Source: Gigaspora rosea (lineage: Eukaryota; Glomeromycota; Glomeromycetes; Diversisporales; Gigasporaceae). Taken from it: a stretch of DNA of 64,000 bases. The notes below the pieces were generated by a model. That model saw only the letters and a program-made list of their open reading frames with translations, made no database searches and was not told the DNA's origin. The position numbers and the translations under genes are program-made. This document shows, piece after piece, positions 47,241-59,969 of the stretch. Location: contig QKWP01000137.1 in the NCBI GenBank assembly GCA_003550325.1, positions 417,554 to 481,553 on the forward strand, written 5' to 3'. The stretch's first letter is position 1; every line of letters begins with the position of its first letter.

Positions 47241-47786
47241 AAATTGCAATCATAAGTCATCATTAGCTTTATACTTAACAAAGTAAATGTTAGAAAGTGA
47301 CCATTTTCAAGTATACAATCAATATTAGCAATATAAATAACTTGTTGCTCTTGGAAAAGATTTTGAAAAAGAATTTTCAATGCTACTAGCACAACACCAA
47401 TTGGTTAAAAAAAGATAAACTGTCCATTGTTTATGTACATAGTGTTTAGTTAGATATAAATAATGAAGGTATCGAGTCCAATTACCAACTATTTAATAAA
47501 GAAATAGAACTTTTAAATTGGATGCTACAGTCTGAGCGTGTGATGGGTTTTTACTAATTTGTGATAGCTATCTTAGATTGTCCACAGTTGAACCTGACTT
47601 ATTTGTAAATACCAAGTTGTAGCAAGAAGGATAGAGATAACAAATCTGATGCATAAAAAAATTAGAATTAAAAGTTTCAGTACTAATAAAACTATAATCA
47701 ATCTAGTCTTGAACAATTAAAAATAAAAAATAGTGTTTATAGATCTATCAAATCTATTTTAAATATTCTTGTTTCTATTTGGAAGC
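47241..47786. other. AT-rich spacer
   Basis: No gene was recognised; it may contain further decayed Sel1 sequence at its start. Confidence 0.4.
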
Positions 47787-49135
47787 ACTAACTCTTGTTC
47801 CAGAAGATATGAGAACATTACTTTTAATTTGAAAACATTTGCAAAATTTAAGATGTTCTCTATTAAATTTTTTTTGAGAACATTAAGTCTAAAAATTATG
47901 TTCTCTAGGTAAATATATAAAGTAATAAAAATTTATTTTAATTAATAAAGTGGTTTAAAATAATTAAGTTCATAAATATTTAATTGTTTAAATTACAAAA
48001 AAATTTTAAATAATATAATTTATTGTTTATCTATTCACAGTTTGGTGCATAGCTGCTTTATTATGTAAACTTTGATATATATAAAATATTATATGAATGC
48101 CAATTATATCAATATTTAATATAAATTTTTAGAGAGCTAAACTCATTATAATAATAATATAAATTTTTACAAGAAAATTACTTAACAAATCTTTAGTTAT
48201 TGATTTTGAACTTTAGTGCTATTTCTTAAAACTTTATAGTATGAATTTTTTTGAATCTATAAATTCATTAAATTCTTCACTATAGTAAAAAAGAATAATA
48301 AATTTTATTTACTATATTATTTATTTATTTAATATTTCATATCAACTAATTTGATTTTTTGGGTCTTTTTTCAATAAATTGTTATATAAAAATTTGCTTC
48401 TAAGTGCATTAAAAAACCAACAAACAAATTACTTATTATAACTAACAAAAGAGCTTACTTTTGGTTTATAATTAAATATATAAATTTTATAATTTTCTAT
48501 GTACTTAATTATAAATGCAAAGCTGGTTAAAAGGGCCATTTTTGTGAAAATTTGCTCTGTAATAAATTTTTGTGTAAAATTTTTTTGATAATCCTCAATT
48601 ATAATTGGTCAATTTTGGGGTCAAAACAAATTGGCTAACATGTGAAAGATATAAATAGCTTATTTTAAAAAACTAAATATACAATTCAAATCAAACCAAT
48701 AGCATCTCCAATATTATATAAAAACCTCAAATATTAAATTGTTTTTTAAAATATATGGAGTTATAGTTTTATTTTTATAAATAGCTTAGCTTTTTTTATA
48801 TATTTTAGTTAAATAAATTATATTTATTATTAATAATTTATATATATATTAATTAAAATTAAAAATTAAAAAATAACCAATTGAAAGAAGTATAAAAGTA
48901 CAGTATATATAAGTATAATAATTATAAGATAAAGAGAGTAAGAGTAAAAAAGAAAGGGGGGAAAAATAAAAAGAAAAAAGAAAAAGAAAAAGAGAACAAA
49001 AAAGAAATAGAGAAAAAAAGAAAAAAAAAGAAAAAGAATTTTTTTCTATTTGAGAACATAAAAAAATTTTTAAGAACATTAAATTAAATAAATATGTTCT
49101 CATTAGAACATAAATTTCAAACAGATTTCCAACAC
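47787..49135. mobile_element. Probable degraded hAT-type element
   Basis: GAGAACAT or ATGTTCTC motifs cluster at both ends (four near 47811-47905, four near 49050-49110) with only AT-rich sequence between. The right end reads CAACACTG, the complement of CAGTGTTG, a common hAT start. The left end is too decayed to pair well. Confidence 0.45.
48945..49040. repeat. Purine tract
   Basis: About 95 bases of almost pure A/G on the plus strand, including a G7 run and AAAAAGAAA repeats. Confidence 0.85.
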
Positions 49136-49389
49136 TGCTTGGGACAATGGTTATTATAGACTGTAAACAAAATCATATAATAATGACTATTTGTCTTTTG
49201 AATAAAAATAAAGATGTTTTAAATCCAGATCACTAATATTGGTATTAATTAATTAATTAAATTATTTATTAATTTGTTTAATTTAATTATTAATTTAAAT
49301 GTATGAGAGTAAAACTTAAAAGTGAATATTTAAGTTTTTATAGTAGTAATTTAGTTCTTTGGAAAATTTCTAGTAAAAAGCCACTAGGC

Positions 49390-50770
49390 CAATATATTGA
49401 ACTTTATAAAAACTATTAGGATAATGATTCTACTATTCAAGAAAATAGTATTCTTAAGAATTTATAGAATAGGAGCAAATGAATATTTTGAATAGCACAA
49501 ATTTTTCAAAGTATTAAAACTTTTGAAGAAATTCTTAAAAACAGTTTGTATAGTTTTAAGAATTAAAAAACTGCCTTAACTTGGGTTTTTTATATCATAG
49601 AATAGTCATAGACTGAAAAATTTAGACAAGTTAGCAAAAAGCACTTTACAAAAACTCTATGCTAAAGGAATTTTAAAGTATTTAAATCTTGAAGGTAATA
49701 ATCTTGGATTAGCAAATGCATTTTACAAAAAATTTATGTCAACTTGTTGAATTTTGAAGTAATAAACTTGGATCAGAGGAGAAAAAGTATTAGCCAATGC
49801 ATTTTCAAGAACACTAGGCTGACTTCTCTTAATCTTTTTAATAAATTTACAAATATAAAGTATCTTGCTAAAGGAGGCATTGTCACTGTTTTTAAGACAA
49901 TATGAACTGACATATATATTTAATATTTGGATTCTAAATGGGATAGAAATACTATAGAAATCCACAAAGAAGTATTAATTAAAAAGTCTCTTCTGGAGTA
50001 AGCAGCTTAAAAAGATAAGAAAAGTTAGAGAGATTAGGGTGCTGACAATTATTAGGTAATATTTTAGGGGTGGAGGATCAAGAAAAATCTTACCTTAGTT
50101 AAATTTGATTGGCCAAAATTCTATTTATAGATCTTACCTGGGAGTGGGGGTAAGCCCCTATAGTAAATGGATATTAGATAATAAATGTCATCGCCTTTAA
50201 ATTCCCAATCCTTTTGTTGCTTTATTTAGTCTATTTCTAAAAATTATCTCAAACTTGTAATTTCTACTAGCCTCCTAAATATTACAAGAGAAGTGCTAAA
50301 CAAAGTTATATAACATATTTCCATTTTATTAACTAACATAATAAATTCAAATGCTTCAGTATTGGATGGTAGTATTTGAGAAAGGAAGCACATAAATACT
50401 TTGAACAATGAAAATTTTTCAAAGCATTAATCTCTAGGACTATGCAGACTGTTTTTAAGAATTATTCAAAAGTTCTAAGAAAGTATCTCAAATGAGTCTC
50501 TTTCTTGGAATTGATGTGGATTGGGAACATTTATACAGATTAGTAAAGGCAATTTGCAAGAATTTTATATTGAAAGATTTAAATTGTAGAGGTAATGATC
50601 TTAGATTAAAAGAAAAAAAGGTTTTTGCAATAACTTTAGGCTGACTTCTTTGAGTTTTTGGAAGAAAACACTAACAATGCATTTTGCAAGATTACTGTAT
50701 TGGCTTCTCTGAATTGTAAAGAAAATAATCTTGGATCAGAAGACTTATGATATTACATATTGGTATTTTA
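49390..50770 (+). pseudogene. Leucine-rich-repeat (RNase-inhibitor type) remnant
   Basis: Two blocks read as LRRs. Near 49670-49860 there is LKYLNLEGNNLG and LTSLNLF. Near 50570-50740 there is LKDLNCRGNDL and LNCKENNLGSE. The pattern L-LNL-NN-LG is that of ribonuclease-inhibitor-like repeats, common in these fungi. Stops and frame changes are frequent and a MITE (50037-50196) separates the blocks. Molecular role would be protein binding. Confidence 0.6.
50037..50196. mobile_element. PIF/Harbinger-type MITE, second copy
   Basis: 160 bp, collinear with 42235-42394. TTA flanks both sides (50034-50036 and 50197-50199). Confidence 0.85.
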
Positions 50771-51579
50771 ATGGAACATCATAATTTACATATTATGCTT
50801 ATTATAGTGAAAACATAAATATTTGTATTTGGATTTCATTTTCACCCATTTATTTAATTATTTATAATTATTTAATAATTTAATAATTTAATTAATTAAT
50901 TATTTATTAATTGTAAAAATTTTATATATTTAAGTATATGTTTATATATTAGAAAAGAAAAATACAATTTGTTAGCAAAGATTAGTTATATATCTGAGCA
51001 AAAACTATCAGGTCTTAAAAATAATAGTTTTTTGATTACAATAGTATTCATTGGTCTATAGAATTATTTTTTTGTAAAGATTGGAAATTCATATATATCA
51101 TCATGGAACTAAATGCTCCAAATTCAAATTATTTTTGTCTATATTGTAATTGCAATTTAGTATCTCAGTAGGATTTGGGTTAATACAGAAAACTCTAAAT
51201 GTAATCTATATTGTATAATAATTATATAATTTATTTAATAAAATTAAAAATTGATTTTTTAAAAATTAAATTTAAATAGTCACAAAAAAAGCAAGTTTAT
51301 TTTAGCAATTGACCAAAACAATTATATTCCTGATAATTACATCTGCTTTTGTATATCTCATATATTTTAATGGAATTTTTGTTCAAAATTTGTTTAAAAA
51401 AAAAATTTGATAAACAAATAAAACTGCTTGTTAAGGCAGCATTCAAGGCCTTTCAATTCAATTCAAATTTTTTAAATTGAAAGGTAATAAATAGAATTGG
51501 ATATCGCTAATAGGTTCTGATAAAAAAAAAAATATTAGAAAAATTTCTAGTAACTCAATTTATTTCCAGTACACATGGA
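50771..51579. other. AT-rich spacer
   Basis: No gene was recognised. Confidence 0.5.
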
Positions 51580-52040
51580 CAAAAGATTGAACAATTGTGG
51601 CATGAATTTTACCAATTATATATTATTTTACAACAATTGCAACTTATCAATCAAGAAATTTATCAACATAAAGTTGATACAGAAAATTAGGATCGAACCT
51701 TTTGTTGTCTATCTAAAGGTTATATAAATTCTTTAAAAAACTTTGGGCTTTATAAAAAAGCCAATGCTACACTATACATGCATGTATTTGCAAAGCATAT
51801 TCCTTTATTTATGCTACAACTCAAGATGAAAAATCTCTCTTTGCAATTTTTTTCTATCTAGAGTATAGAAAAAAAAATCACAATCAGGTAATATAAAGTA
51901 ATTATATTTGTGTGCATGTATTTTTTAATATACTTATCATTAGATTCAACTATTTTTTGGAAGTACTACTATAGGAGGAGGAAACAAAGAAAATTCTGAT
52001 ATGATGTTTTTCAAATATCACCAACTTTTTATCTAATTAA
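51580..52040 (+). pseudogene. Unrecognised gene fragment with one intron
   Basis: A mostly open frame reads KIEQLWHEFYQLY, TFCCLSKGYINSL, YMHVFAKHIPLFM and KKNHNQ. A GT-AG intron (about 51889-51943) then joins to LFFGSTTIGGGNKEN. At least one stop lies near 51690. I do not recognise the family with confidence; the pattern of aromatic and His residues could belong to a mobile-element-encoded protein. The next sure feature is the inverted-repeat element at 52295. Confidence 0.4.
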
Positions 52041-52294
52041 TAATGTTCCAAAAGAATTCACTTTTTGAAACATTAATATTAAAAACAAGGAAAATTTATT
52101 TTATTGATTAAAATAATTATTTTATTATGTTATTTTTGCTCTCGATATTATGTTATTTAGTGGTCTTTATTCTGATTATCATAAAAGTTAATTGGAGTAA
52201 ATTAGTTAGCTCGCCCAAACTAGACACATAAAAACTGGTTATACATATGAATATTCATTATATTCACCTGAATATATTAGTTTAAATAATGCAT

Positions 52295-53719
52295 TAGGGT
52301 ATTACAGATTAATCAATGATTAATTTATTATAATTAGATTTTTATCAAAATAATATAATTTTATTATTACTCAATTATAAAGAAAAGTACAAAATTCTAA
52401 AAGTATCGCATAAATTTTGCACTTATTTTTTCAATTTTTTTAATTAAAAACTGTTCATCAGAACTGTTTCAAAGCAGCTATGTTTGATTTTTCATTAAAG
52501 TTCTTATTAAATTTTGATTATATGTTTTAAGATAATTTATTTTATTCAAATTAATAAATTTTCAAGTATTCTATAAGATGAATACTTAGAACCCACATAT
52601 TGGTTGAAAAATAAAAATATAGTCTTATTCTTTGGCTTTATATAAATACCTAATTAAAATTTCCAGATGATTTAGCATTTAGATAATAAGTTTATACATT
52701 TTAAAATTGATTTTCATATGAGTTAATAATATTCAGAGAAATTGTTATTAGTAATATTTGCATAATAGAACAAATCAAACATAGCCACTTTGAAACAGTT
52801 TTGACAAACAGTTTTTAATTAAAAAATTAGAAAAATAAGTGCAATATTTAGAAGCTTGCACTTTTCTTTATAATAGAGTAATAGCTAGGGGATAGTAAAA
52901 TATACGGGGGGTACAACTCAAAGTTACACAATATAATTTTAGTATAGTGATCATCGTAAAAACTGTCATCATATATAATTTACTAAGTAATAATATGTAT
53001 TAATTTCAAAGCCCCCACTTTGAATAAATTTTTAAAAGCATACCCACCCCATAAACGTGATAAGAATTAAATTCGTTACTAACAAGATCTTCAAGTATTT
53101 GTACACATAATTTTTATTCACTTTTAGCTTCTTTATCTTTTAAAAAATAGAATCAACTATTTCAAAACTCTTAAAGTTATAGTAACAACTATATTTTTAC
53201 ATATGAAATATTAATAAATATTGTTTTTTTTAAATAAAAATAGTAGTTTTTATATTAAAAATAATATTTAAAGGTTGAAAATATTCATACAACGAAGTGA
53301 ACTACTAGTTAAATTGCAATAACTTATAAAAATTATAAAAATTAACCAAATAAAAGTATGTAAGCGAATAGTGGTTAAATTCAAGTAAAAATACTTCCGC
53401 TATGTGAAGTTAACGTATATGACCTTAACTTCTAGAATCAGCTGCTATATACGAAGTGTACGTCATTCTTTATGAGAGATTATCTTTTTTTACATAGTCA
53501 TTGTATCTTGTGTAACAATTCAATTATAGTGACAATTATGGTGACGATTAATCATATTGTGTAACCTTGAGTTGTACCCCCATATATTTTACTATCCCCT
53601 AGGTAATAGTAAAATTAAATTCACTTAATTATTTTAATTTGTTTGATAAAAATCTGATTATAATAAATTAATCAATATTGCTAATATAGTTTTGATTGAT
53701 TAATCTGTGTGACACCTTA
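52295..53719. mobile_element. hAT-type inverted-repeat element
   Basis: Ends TAGGGTATTACAG / CTGTGTGACACCTTA lead into long inverted arms (for example GATTAATTTATTATAATTAG). The flanking ATAATGCAT is identical on both sides (52286-52294 and 53720-53728). The right arm is interrupted by a second element at 52885-53602. Together the arms exceed 200 bp. Confidence 0.8.
52885..53602. mobile_element. Nested inverted-repeat element, 718 bp
   Basis: Ends CTAGGGGATAGTAAAATAT / ATATTTTACTATCCCCTAG continue as ~75-bp inverted arms. GTAATAG is duplicated (52878-52884 and 53603-53609). Removing it restores the right arm of the 52295 element. Class uncertain. Confidence 0.85.
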
Positions 53720-53728
53720 ATAATGCAT

Positions 53729-54132
53729 ATTTATCATTATACTGCAAGTGCTTCTGGTCTGAATTAGCCAGTCGAGTTCTTTCAAAACTGGCTAATCAAC
53801 TTATACAAAAAAAAAGTAGTGTATTTCAGAACAAACTGAAGTATATTTCAATTTGGATTATTTATACCTGCCAATTTTTAACAATTAGTAAAATTTAATT
53901 CTTTTTTTTAATCATTTTTTGTTTTCCATTTTGTTTTATAAAAAATTTAAAAAAATGGATATTAATTTACTATTTTTTATTTATTTACAATATAACCTAA
54001 TTTATACCTATGCTTCAGCATTATATGTTCCACTGACACTGCCTGCATCAGCATCTTTCAGATGCTTTAAATTTGTCTTTTCCAATTTTTTTTTATTTTA
54101 TTCTATATGGCTTTAACTCTAATTATATTTTT
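53729..54132. other. AT-rich spacer
   Basis: No gene or repeat was recognised. Confidence 0.4.
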
Positions 54133-54262
54133 ACTAAAAAAAATCTAAATTTATTACTTGATATAATTGCTTATGCACTATATCTCTAACAATAAAAAAA
54201 ATAAATAAATTTATTACTTGATATAATTGCTTACACACTATACCTCTAACAAAAAAAAATCT
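54133..54262. repeat. Two ~65-bp tandem units
   Basis: Both contain TTTATTACTTGATATAATTG and CTATACCTCTAAC-like sequence. Confidence 0.8.
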
Positions 54263-54507
54263 ATCTATTAAGTTGTTGAAAAGGTGTCTGAGGTAAAATA
54301 AACCTATAATTTTTTTGTATTGACTTATTATTTAGAGAACTTTTGTTTGAGTCAATCTGATAAACTTGTAGTAAAACTGGTGCTTGCAAAGTAATTCAGT
54401 TGGTCTGGAGTATGGCAGCAGATCTAATAAAATAATAAATAGAAAATCAATATGTTTAGAAAAAATTCCAAAGAACCATTTTGTTAAACAAAACCATGTT
54501 CAAATTC

Positions 54508-55059
54508 TTATTGCTCAGAAAATTCACCTGAATCTGCTATAAATTTACAAGTAGCAGTATCACATTGAAAGATATGATTATTTTCTTTAAACTCTGATTG
54601 CGACCAATTGAAGTTGACTTCGTAGGAACTATCATGATCTTTAAATAAAAAATAACCAATAGTTTTCAACTTTGGGTCTTGTCAAACATTCCATTTGTCA
54701 TAATTAATTAATTGTTTTAATTGCTGTTTGCCATCCTCACCCTGAAAAAACAAGAATATTTTTGTTGCACAGGACTATATCGGAAAGAAGGTTCATTTTC
54801 AAAAAGATAAACAAAGATATTTTCCGTAAAAGAATTAATAGAAACTTGTTTCACGCCTATTGAATGCCTATTAAAACCAAGACATTTTTTGATAAGAATT
54901 ATAAGTGCATCTTGATAAAACGTAACTTGGTCAAGGGGAGGTTTAGTAAGTAGTTTGTGGTGAGGAATAGTTTGTTATTCTATGCCTAACTCTTTCATGA
55001 GTTACAAGCTCTTTTTGGGAAGAAAGATTCTCTCAACAAAGTTGGCATTTACTAGCCAT
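54508..55059 (-). pseudogene. C2H2-finger-like protein, decayed
   Basis: From ATG 55059 the frame starts MASKCQLC and continues to LVTHERVRH, spaced CX2CX12HX4H as in a C2H2 zinc finger, but a stop directly follows the second Cys. After a frame change, a long segment reads IILIKKCLGFNRHSIG, VYLFENEP, GEDGKQQLKQLI, NFNWSQSEF and CDTATCKFI, down to a stop at 54510-54508. One further stop lies after DKWNV. The downstream domain is unknown to me. The finger could bind nucleic acid. Confidence 0.45.
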
Positions 55060-55224
55060 AAGAACAAGGTTTTTTTTTCCTAAGTTTTGTTAAAATTGTG
55101 ATTATCATATGCATGATTGCAAAAAAGGTTTATTGGTCAATTATTTTTAGACATCACGAATCCTCAAATATCGCATTTATGATTTACGTGATATAATCGA
55201 ATGGAAACAAATCCGCCCATATGA

Positions 55225-56613
55225 AATGAATTTAACCATCCACTACGTTTCACTACGTTCCTAGTATACACTTCTAAAAAGTGTAAGTGAAAAGACAATC
55301 AAATAAGGGATACGTACAACGCGATTTAGATACGTACGTACTGTACGTACGTTGGCGATAACTGTTGTTGTGGATGCACAAATGCTGTATCCGTGTTACA
55401 TTTTAAGATAAATGAGAATTCATAAACATATATTCTTTACATAATGAATAATTAATTGGATTGAAGCCAGCATATATTCTGGAATTGTAGTTTGCATTTA
55501 GTGTGTCTCATTGTATAATGATTCTTTTGAGCACATTTTTTTATAGAATAATTCGTCCATGAATAATCTTTCCCACACCAATCAAAAATATTTTTAGATG
55601 AAGTAGAAGGTTTAGAAGTAGAAGATAGTATAGATAGATTACAAAATTCATCACGTGTCACACTAATTTTCAAATCTAATCAACTAATTAATCAATTAAT
55701 CAATTACACCTGCGATCGTGATGTTGAGCGCTAGCAAACTTTGGGGTGCTCATAGACATCGGATATACAATTAAATTTTATAAGTAATCAGGTTTTAAAT
55801 TATCTAGAGATTTGAATTTTTTTCCTAAATCGCCATTCGTATCTATTTACTGTAAATACCGAAGCTCCTTCTTGATATGTATGCGTTTCATAACATATTT
55901 ATTAGTGTAATTCCGAAAGACAATAATTTTTTATAGTGATCGTCATGTACCTTAATCGAGACAAAAACCTGTTAAAGCGATGTTTGGTTAAACAAGTACA
56001 ACAGATAAATAAGTAGTATTAAAAAAGAAATAACCAATCAAAAGCACAGATTTGTAAGAAACACTCACACGTCGCTAAATCATGACCCGTTCCTGGTAAA
56101 AGCACAACCCCAAAATTCTCACAGTTTTCGGTTATAGCCAACAACCAGATATAACGTCAAAATGCAAAACCGAAATTTCCATAGTTCTTTGTTACAGAGA
56201 CTCAAAATTCCCACAATTCTCAGTTGCAGCCAATCAAAAACGTTATAATGTACAAACTCAGAATTAGATAGTAAAAGTGCATATGTCACCAAAGATTTTT
56301 GAAAGAATACTTGTAAAAAAAGGTTTATTGTTCTACCTGTGTTATTTCGGTGCAGTGGCAAAAGGTAACTGTGACACGAGTATTTTGTTTATTTATAAAA
56401 ACTGATTTTAATTAATTTCAATCCTACTTTATTAACATTTATAAACAAATATAAAAGGTTTTTTGTGAAAAGAAAGTCAGCCAAAACGCTAGATCATTTT
56501 TTTAACATCTATTTTTTTCCAAAATATAGTACATATCAAAAATTTAAAATTTAACAGTTACTACGTATTAGTTTTTGATTCTTATAACTATCAACGTCAA
56601 ACAATTATTAAAT
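55225..56613 (+). repeat. Upstream part of Kelch segmental duplication, copy 3
   Basis: Collinear with 30610-31961, with several small deletions. It contains CCGTTCCTGGT at 56087-56097. Confidence 0.8.
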
Positions 56614-57367
56614 ATGTTCACTATGAATTTCAAAAATGTATTTTCTCTCTTGAGCATAATTTTTATTTTATCACAATCACAGAATGGACATTCATTTAAA
56701 CCTGAATCACGTAGTGGTCAAATGGCAACATTGGTCAATAATAAAATTTATTTCATGGGTGGATCGAGGCCTATACCAAAGAATTCACCAGTATGGAGTC
56801 AAACCCATCAACATAATCTATCTGATGAAGTGTTTTATTTGGATCTTTCGTCGCCATTTACTGTTGATTCACCTCCATTCACTGATCTTTCTGATATTTC
56901 ACGAATGCCATTTGGTAGTGAAAAGGGATCAACAGTATTAGGAGATAATGGTCAACGTATATATCTTGTTGGTGGTGTACAACAAAATATGGCAACATTT
57001 AATTACAATGCGTCAGATTCTGTTCTTTGGATTTATACAATAAAATCACGACAATGGAACATTAGTGGGTCAGGAACTCATGGAACACTAATGCCTAGTC
57101 GCCGATCCACTGCAACAATTATAAATTCGAAGAGTGTAATATATATATTTGGTGGAAAGGTAGCACTAGATATGGGGTCAAACGTTTTTACTGTATTTGA
57201 TGATTTATTCACGTTTGACACCAATTCTTTGGAATGGAAAAATCTTTCATTACCTAATCATCCATCAAAACGATACCATTGCACTGCAACTTTAATGCCT
57301 GATGGAAGAATTATTTACATAGGAGGCCTCAATCAATCCAACCCTGGTGATAATGCAACTCGTTTAC
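56614..57367 (+). pseudogene. Secreted Kelch-repeat membrane protein, copy 3, truncated
   Basis: Exon 1 runs open from ATG 56614 (MFTMNFKNVF) through a signal peptide and the blades FMGG, LVGG, FGG and IIYIGG, nearly identical to copy 2. An N at 57368 and then a hAT-type element (57386) end it just before the first exon junction. Exons 2-5 with the Pro-rich linker and membrane helix are absent from the rest of the window. Any product would be secreted and not anchored. Confidence 0.88.
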
Positions 57368-58131
57368 NTATGACATACTCAGTAGTAGTGTTTCGATCCT
57401 ATTCTTTCGGATCCTACTTTGTGTATCCGGATGATAATCCGAATTTATTGAATCCGGGTTCTATATGAGCACAAGTGCCATTACTTTACTCATTACATTT
57501 GCGAATTTTGCTACAAATGCTAATATGAAGCTGTTTTATTTGAAATATACCAAATTTGAATAATTTGTTTCAAAATGAAATGCCAATTTCAAATTTAATA
57601 AATTAACAAGAAATGTCAGACAAATGCAGTGAGCTATGCGAAATATAATTAATTTTTGTGTATCAAAAGTTTAAGATCGAATTTAGTTTAGGAAGTTCTA
57701 TAACAAATTAAATGTACTGTAAGTTTTTTTAGTTGTTACTAGTGATTTGACCTGGGGTGGGTGTCACCAGGATATCGATAATTATTCGGATAAACGCTAT
57801 CCGGGTTGGAACTCTAGATTGGTTAATCAGGAAAAATCATTTAAAAATCTGTCTTATTAGAATTTTATATGATACCACATATAGATTTGATTTTCATAGT
57901 GTATCGAACACCCCAATGCAATATGGTTTTAATCAGCTCATATTGGAGTTAACAGTTGTGGTTTCTATCACAATTTACTGTAAAATTTTGGTACAAACCC
58001 TACCGATTTTTGTGGTGATTTACTGTAAAAAAAATTCTGTACGGATGACCAGAATTGTATAGTATGGGAAATTACAGATTAGTATTTTCGCAAATCAATA
58101 TGGTATGGTTGAGCATATCAGTATAGTACAC

Positions 58132-58778
58132 CCCTTATAAGAAAAATGTACCGTGTAGGCACAGGATGGACTCGAATAGGTACGGGCCATTTTGGCACGG
58201 GTCAAGGTCCGGATTTGTACTGTTATGGCCCGAGTTGGTTCGGATTCGGTTGACCGTGTGGGACCGTGTGCCCGTGCCAATTGGACCGTAAATGGCTCGA
58301 ATTTTGCAGCAGTTTACTAGTCGAATCGATACGGGATTTGGCACGGGTAATGAAAGTGTAATGAACGTAAATTCACGTGCCACCGCGATAACGATGTGGA
58401 TTAACTATTAAAACATAAATTTACATAAGTAATCAATATAAGATGAACAAGCTAACTGCAATGAAGCAAAATTTTTTAAAGTATTTTTTTTGTTAAGACA
58501 CACAGGGAAGCTTCATTAGTGAAATCATGAGATATCGCTCTTTTTTTAAAAAAAATCTTTTACTGATCTTTCGCTCTCCAAAAAACGAGCAACACGTATC
58601 ACGAGCCAACACGTGTGTAACATACACATGCTTCATATGACGTGATATTACGTGCCACCTTTTGCCGCAATGTCCGTGCCATTCCGTAAAACGTTCCTGT
58701 ACGTGCCACAAGATCAGTGCCATTTCGAGCATCCCGACACCAACCCGTACCACAACCCGTACCACTTTTCTTATAGGG
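58132..58778. mobile_element. hAT-type MITE, nested
   Basis: Ends CCCTTATAAGAAAAATGTAC / GTACCACTTTTCTTATAGGG. Many GTACGTGCCA/TGGCACGG motifs lie inside. Its first 160 bp match 34869-34891 plus 41861-42020. No target duplication is visible. Confidence 0.75.
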
Positions 58779-59214
58779 ACCCCGAGTTTTTAAAATCTTA
58801 ATCGTTAGGGTTAGAAGTATAGCCGATTATATAGTATGGTATAGGTTTTAAAAATCAGCCTATATTTTACTGACCTGCTCATCTATACCATACTGATCAG
58901 CTATAATTTCGGTATTAAGTTAATCAGAAGGGGTGTAAAATACCCGTATCCATGTTGATAAGCTGTAACCTCTTAATATTTGATTTACGATCAATACCGT
59001 GATTAAACAATTATTAATGAATTTGAATTGTGATAATTGTGATGACATTCTTGATCATAACTTGTTCATCGCTATATTAGTATTATATTAACATTTTGAT
59101 CACGGGTTGTATAACCAATCAAAAGCGTTAAAGCATAATAACTTGATTATTTTATTGTTATATTAGTTTTAACATATTAGATATAACCATGGTTTGTTTT
59201 GTTGGTAGATCAAC

Positions 59215-59600
59215 GAACTACAAGAATCGCTGAGAAAATTAGTGATTATCAGATAATCTGGGCGGCAAAAATCCCGACAAAAAGTCTACGAAAAATGGAA
59301 AAAATTAAATCAATCATCTAAATCTTTGGTGGAATGTAATTTTTCTTAATATTTGCTAATACGTTCGCTATTTTTTATTGATCTCATGTTTTTCTTTTTA
59401 TCTATGATGGAACAATTAATTGTTCTTGTTATGCTTATTGCACCTGCACTTGTTCTTGAACTTGAGACCATTATACAAAACAATTCAAATTCGTGAAACA
59501 TTTGATTGACTTTTTTTAGCCCAAAATAGTTTGTAAGTATTAGGTAATCAAACAACAGAAGCAAATTTGGCAAATTCACGTTTTACTATTTTAAGGGAGT
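59215..59600. repeat. Dispersed repeat (copy of 28196-28625)
   Basis: Collinear match through GAGAAAATTAGT, TGTTCTTG and AATCAAACAACAGAAGC. Confidence 0.75.
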
Positions 59601-59969
59601 TGTTTAAGAGAGTTGTTTAAGTTAACAGCTGATTTGAAAATTAGTGGACACATGATGAATTTTATGGAACATCTGCAAATTTCAATAATTACCGAAAAAT
59701 AATTATCGAAATTTGGATGATCATAAAATTCATGTACTAATTTTCAAATCAGATGTAATAAATAATCGTTACATTCACATTTACCAAAGGGAGTGTAATA
59801 TATTTATCGTCGGTTGTTGGTCAAATTGACAATCACATGAAGGATATTTAGGATTATGGTCCAGATAATCCTTATCCTTAATCCGTAAATATTACGGATC
59901 TATCCGGTTAAAATTAACGGATACGAAATCATCGGATCCATTCGGATTAGCCGAAACACTACTCAGTAG

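Larger units (their letters stand above)
57386..59961. mobile_element. hAT-type element, 2.6 kb, no transposase
   Basis: Ends TAGTGTTTCGATCC / CGAAACACTA with GGATCC and ATCCGGAT subterminal motifs near both. The duplication CTCAGTAG is perfect (57378-57385 and 59962-59969). The interior is a patchwork including another MITE (58132-58778) and a dispersed repeat (59215-59600). No transposase motif is readable. Confidence 0.85.

Noticed and set aside
48849-49103. Minus-strand ORF of almost only Phe, Leu and Ser
   Set aside because: It is the translation of the purine tract and carries no information.
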